Assembly: GCA_002453275.1 (NCBI GenBank)
Contig: DKGN01000040.1
Location: forward strand, 1-7,254
Direction of reading: 5' to 3'
Source: Caryophanales bacterium UBA6769
GTDB lineage: Bacteria > Bacillota > Bacilli > Bacillales > UBA6769
DNA length: 7,254 nucleotides
The notes below the pieces were generated by a model. That model made no database searches, was not told the DNA's origin, and saw only the letters and a program-made list of their open reading frames with translations. Shown piece by piece: positions 6,234 to 7,254 of this stretch. Each line of letters opens with the position of its first letter. Within the stretch, counting starts at the first letter, position 1. The translations under genes and the position numbers were made by a program.

Positions 6234-6260
6234 AACACTCGCAATCGTGGGTGTTTTTTT
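6234..6260 (+). terminator. Rho-independent terminator of the lipoprotein gene
   Basis: A 9-bp stem, AACACTCGC pairing with GTGGGTGTT (two G-T wobbles), closes the loop AATC and runs into seven T's (6254-6260). It lies 50 nt after the lipoprotein stop and separates that unit from the bceA promoter. Confidence 0.85.
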
Positions 6261-6420
6261 ATATCAAAAATGAATGGTTCCAACGTTTCGAATGATTTTT
6301 AGCCCCAAATACATACATTTGTATGCCTTGTTTTGCGTTGTGAAATAAAGAAAGAAACTCTAAAGTGTTGATATACCAACATTCCGTTTTACTTCTCGTT
6401 ATTCAATGCAATATACTTTC

Positions 6421-6436
6421 CTTACAAACATGTAAG
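6421..6436. promoter_or_regulatory. BceR-type operator
   Basis: CTTACA-AACA-TGTAAG is a perfect 6-bp inverted repeat that matches the BceR-like consensus TNACA-N4-TGTAA known from Bce modules and the related Listeria VirR boxes. It ends 4 bp before the candidate -35 element at 6441, the right place for activation of the transporter promoter. It is the best sequence link between the regulator at 3537 and the ATPase at 6517. Confidence 0.8.
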
Positions 6437-6440
6437 TGAC

Positions 6441-6467
6441 TTGAAAGGTAAACCGATAGTTTAGAAT
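6441..6467 (+). promoter_or_regulatory. Candidate activator-dependent promoter of bceA
   Basis: TTGAAA (6441-6446) and TAGAAT (6462-6467) are only 15 bp apart. That is suboptimal, as would suit a promoter needing a bound activator. The start point would be near 6474, giving a 43-nt leader. An imperfectly spaced repeat TAAAC-N5-GTTTA (6449-6463) lies between the two elements. Confidence 0.45.
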
Positions 6468-6516
6468 CCTACTTGGCAGGTACACTTATTATAGAAAGCA
6501 GAAAGGGGTCTTGTCA

Positions 6517-7254
6517 GTGGAAATTCTAAACGTTAAGCAACTTAGCAAAATTTATGAAGGCAAGGTGCCATTAAAAGCCCTTGACAATATTGAAATTACG
6601 ATAGAGAAGGGCGAATTTGTTGGCATCATGGGGCCATCCGGAAGTGGGAAAACAACGTTGCTCAACATGGTGGCAACGATTGATCGACCGACGACAGGTG
6701 AAGTATTCATTAACGGGGAAAATCCGTTTCATCTGAACCATGACAAGCTTGCTCTGTTTCGTCGCAGGCAGCTTGGCTTCGTGTTTCAAGACTTTAATTT
6801 ACTTGATACGTTAACAGTTGAAGAAAACATCGTTCTTCCGCTTACATTAGATGGTGTGAAAGTGAAAGTCATGAAGGAAAAGCTTGCTCAAGTCGCTACG
6901 AAACTTGGAATTCAAGATATTTTAAACAAACGTGTTTATGAAATTTCTGGGGGGCAAGCCCAACGTACAGCAATAGCTCGTGCTATCATTCATACCCCAG
7001 AGATCCTGCTTGCTGATGAGCCGACAGGGAATCTTGATTCAAAAGCATCACGTGATGTAATGGAGACACTCGAAAATATTAATAAAATTGATGCCGCGAC
7101 GATGCTTATGGTGACGCACGATCCGATCGCTGCTAGCTACTGCCATCGTGTCATTTTTATAAAAGATGGAAAGTTGTACAATGAAGTTCATCGCGGAGAC
7201 AATCGGCAAGCATTTTACCAAAAAATTATTGACGTGTTATCGCTGTTAGGAGGG
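6517..7254 (+). CDS. bceA: BceA-type ABC transporter ATP-binding protein (3' end cut)
   Basis: 246 codons are present and still open at the window edge. Family members are about 250-255 residues, so only a few are missing. The GTG at 6517 was chosen because AAAGGGG (6502-6508) lies 8 nt upstream. An in-frame TTG at 6511 would sit only 2 nt from it. All ATPase motifs are intact: Walker A GPSGSGKT (39-46), Q-loop Q91 in FVFQDFNLLD, signature SGGQ (144-147), Walker B ILLADEP (163-169) with E168, and switch H201 in MVTHD. The phrases FQDFNLLDTLTV and ASYCHRVIFIKDG are characteristic of BceA, PsdA and MacB-like ATPases of peptide-antibiotic resistance transporters. The partner permease, a ten-helix BceB-type protein, should start just past 7254. 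The complex removes peptide antibiotics from their lipid targets and signals to the BceS kinase. Which paralogue this is cannot be decided here. Confidence 0.92.
   Translation, partial: MEILNVKQLSKIYEGKVPLKALDNIEITIEKGEFVGIMGPSGSGKTTLLNMVATIDRPTTGEVFINGENPFHLNHDKLALFRRRQLGFVFQDFNLLDTLTVEENIVLPLTLDGVKVKVMKEKLAQVATKLGIQDILNKRVYEISGGQAQRTAIARAIIHTPEILLADEPTGNLDSKASRDVMETLENINKIDAATMLMVTHDPIAASYCHRVIFIKDGKLYNEVHRGDNRQAFYQKIIDVLSLLGG

Larger units (their letters stand above)
6184..6516. other. Intergenic region between lipoprotein and bceA-type gene
   Basis: 333 bp without a gene on either strand. It holds the terminator at 6234-6260, small inverted repeats at 6312-6325 (CATAC-ATTT-GTATG) and 6366-6381 (TGTTG-ATATAC-CAACA), the BceR-type box at 6421-6436, and the candidate bceA promoter. 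Nothing else is recognised in 6261-6420. Confidence 0.6.

Noticed and set aside
6366..6381. Inverted repeat TGTTG-ATATAC-CAACA upstream of the BceR-type box
   Set aside because: 5-bp arms, no match to a known motif, and a position too far upstream for a clear role.
1..7254. CRISPR arrays, tRNA or rRNA genes, riboswitches, insertion sequences and attachment sites
   Set aside because: None seen. There are no regularly spaced repeats beyond the coiled-coil codons, no transposase-like frames and no recognisable structured RNA leader.

Overview
The window looks like chromosomal DNA from a low-GC Gram-positive bacterium, most likely a member of the Bacillaceae. Support comes from strong AGGAGG-type ribosome binding sites, TTG and GTG starts that each sit behind a good Shine-Dalgarno, sigma-A promoters, rho-independent terminators, and two gene sets typical of Bacillus relatives (a YtrA/YtrB-like set and a Bce-type set). 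The species cannot be fixed from the sequence alone.

Positions 119-2937 hold a self-contained plus-strand operon. A sigma-A promoter (119-147) is overlapped by a perfect 9-bp inverted repeat (146-167). Four tightly packed genes follow: a short YtrA-type GntR repressor (191-577), an ABC ATPase (574-1485), a six-helix membrane protein that is probably the permease (1457-2200), and an unrecognised two-helix protein with an extracytoplasmic domain (2203-2898). A hairpin at 2903-2937 ends the unit. The layout suggests an autorepressed ABC system that is switched on when the GntR protein leaves its operator. Related Ytr systems respond to cell-wall-active antibiotics.

A small convergent minus-strand gene (2974-3342) encodes a coiled-coil protein with 11-residue repeats. 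Its promoter and the next plus-strand promoter are divergent and share a 180-bp intergenic region. An inverted repeat (3434-3461) lies almost exactly midway between them.

Positions 3475-7254 carry a Bce-type antimicrobial-peptide sensing and resistance module that has been split. The response regulator (3537-4247) and intramembrane-sensing histidine kinase (4244-5281) overlap by 4 nt. They are followed by a decayed gene fragment (5283-5494) and a DUF4352-like lipoprotein (5569-6183) with its own promoter and terminator. The ATPase of the cognate transporter (bceA-type, 6517 to the window end) comes next, and its permease is expected just outside. A site at 6421-6436 matches the published BceR-type box TNACA-N4-TGTAA exactly and sits just upstream of a candidate bceA promoter. 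This supports the view that the regulator at 3537 still controls the displaced transporter.

The window therefore places two different cell-envelope-stress ABC modules next to each other. The parts with no clear description are the fourth gene of the first operon, the coiled-coil repeat gene, the gene remnant, and the lipoprotein between the two halves of the Bce module.
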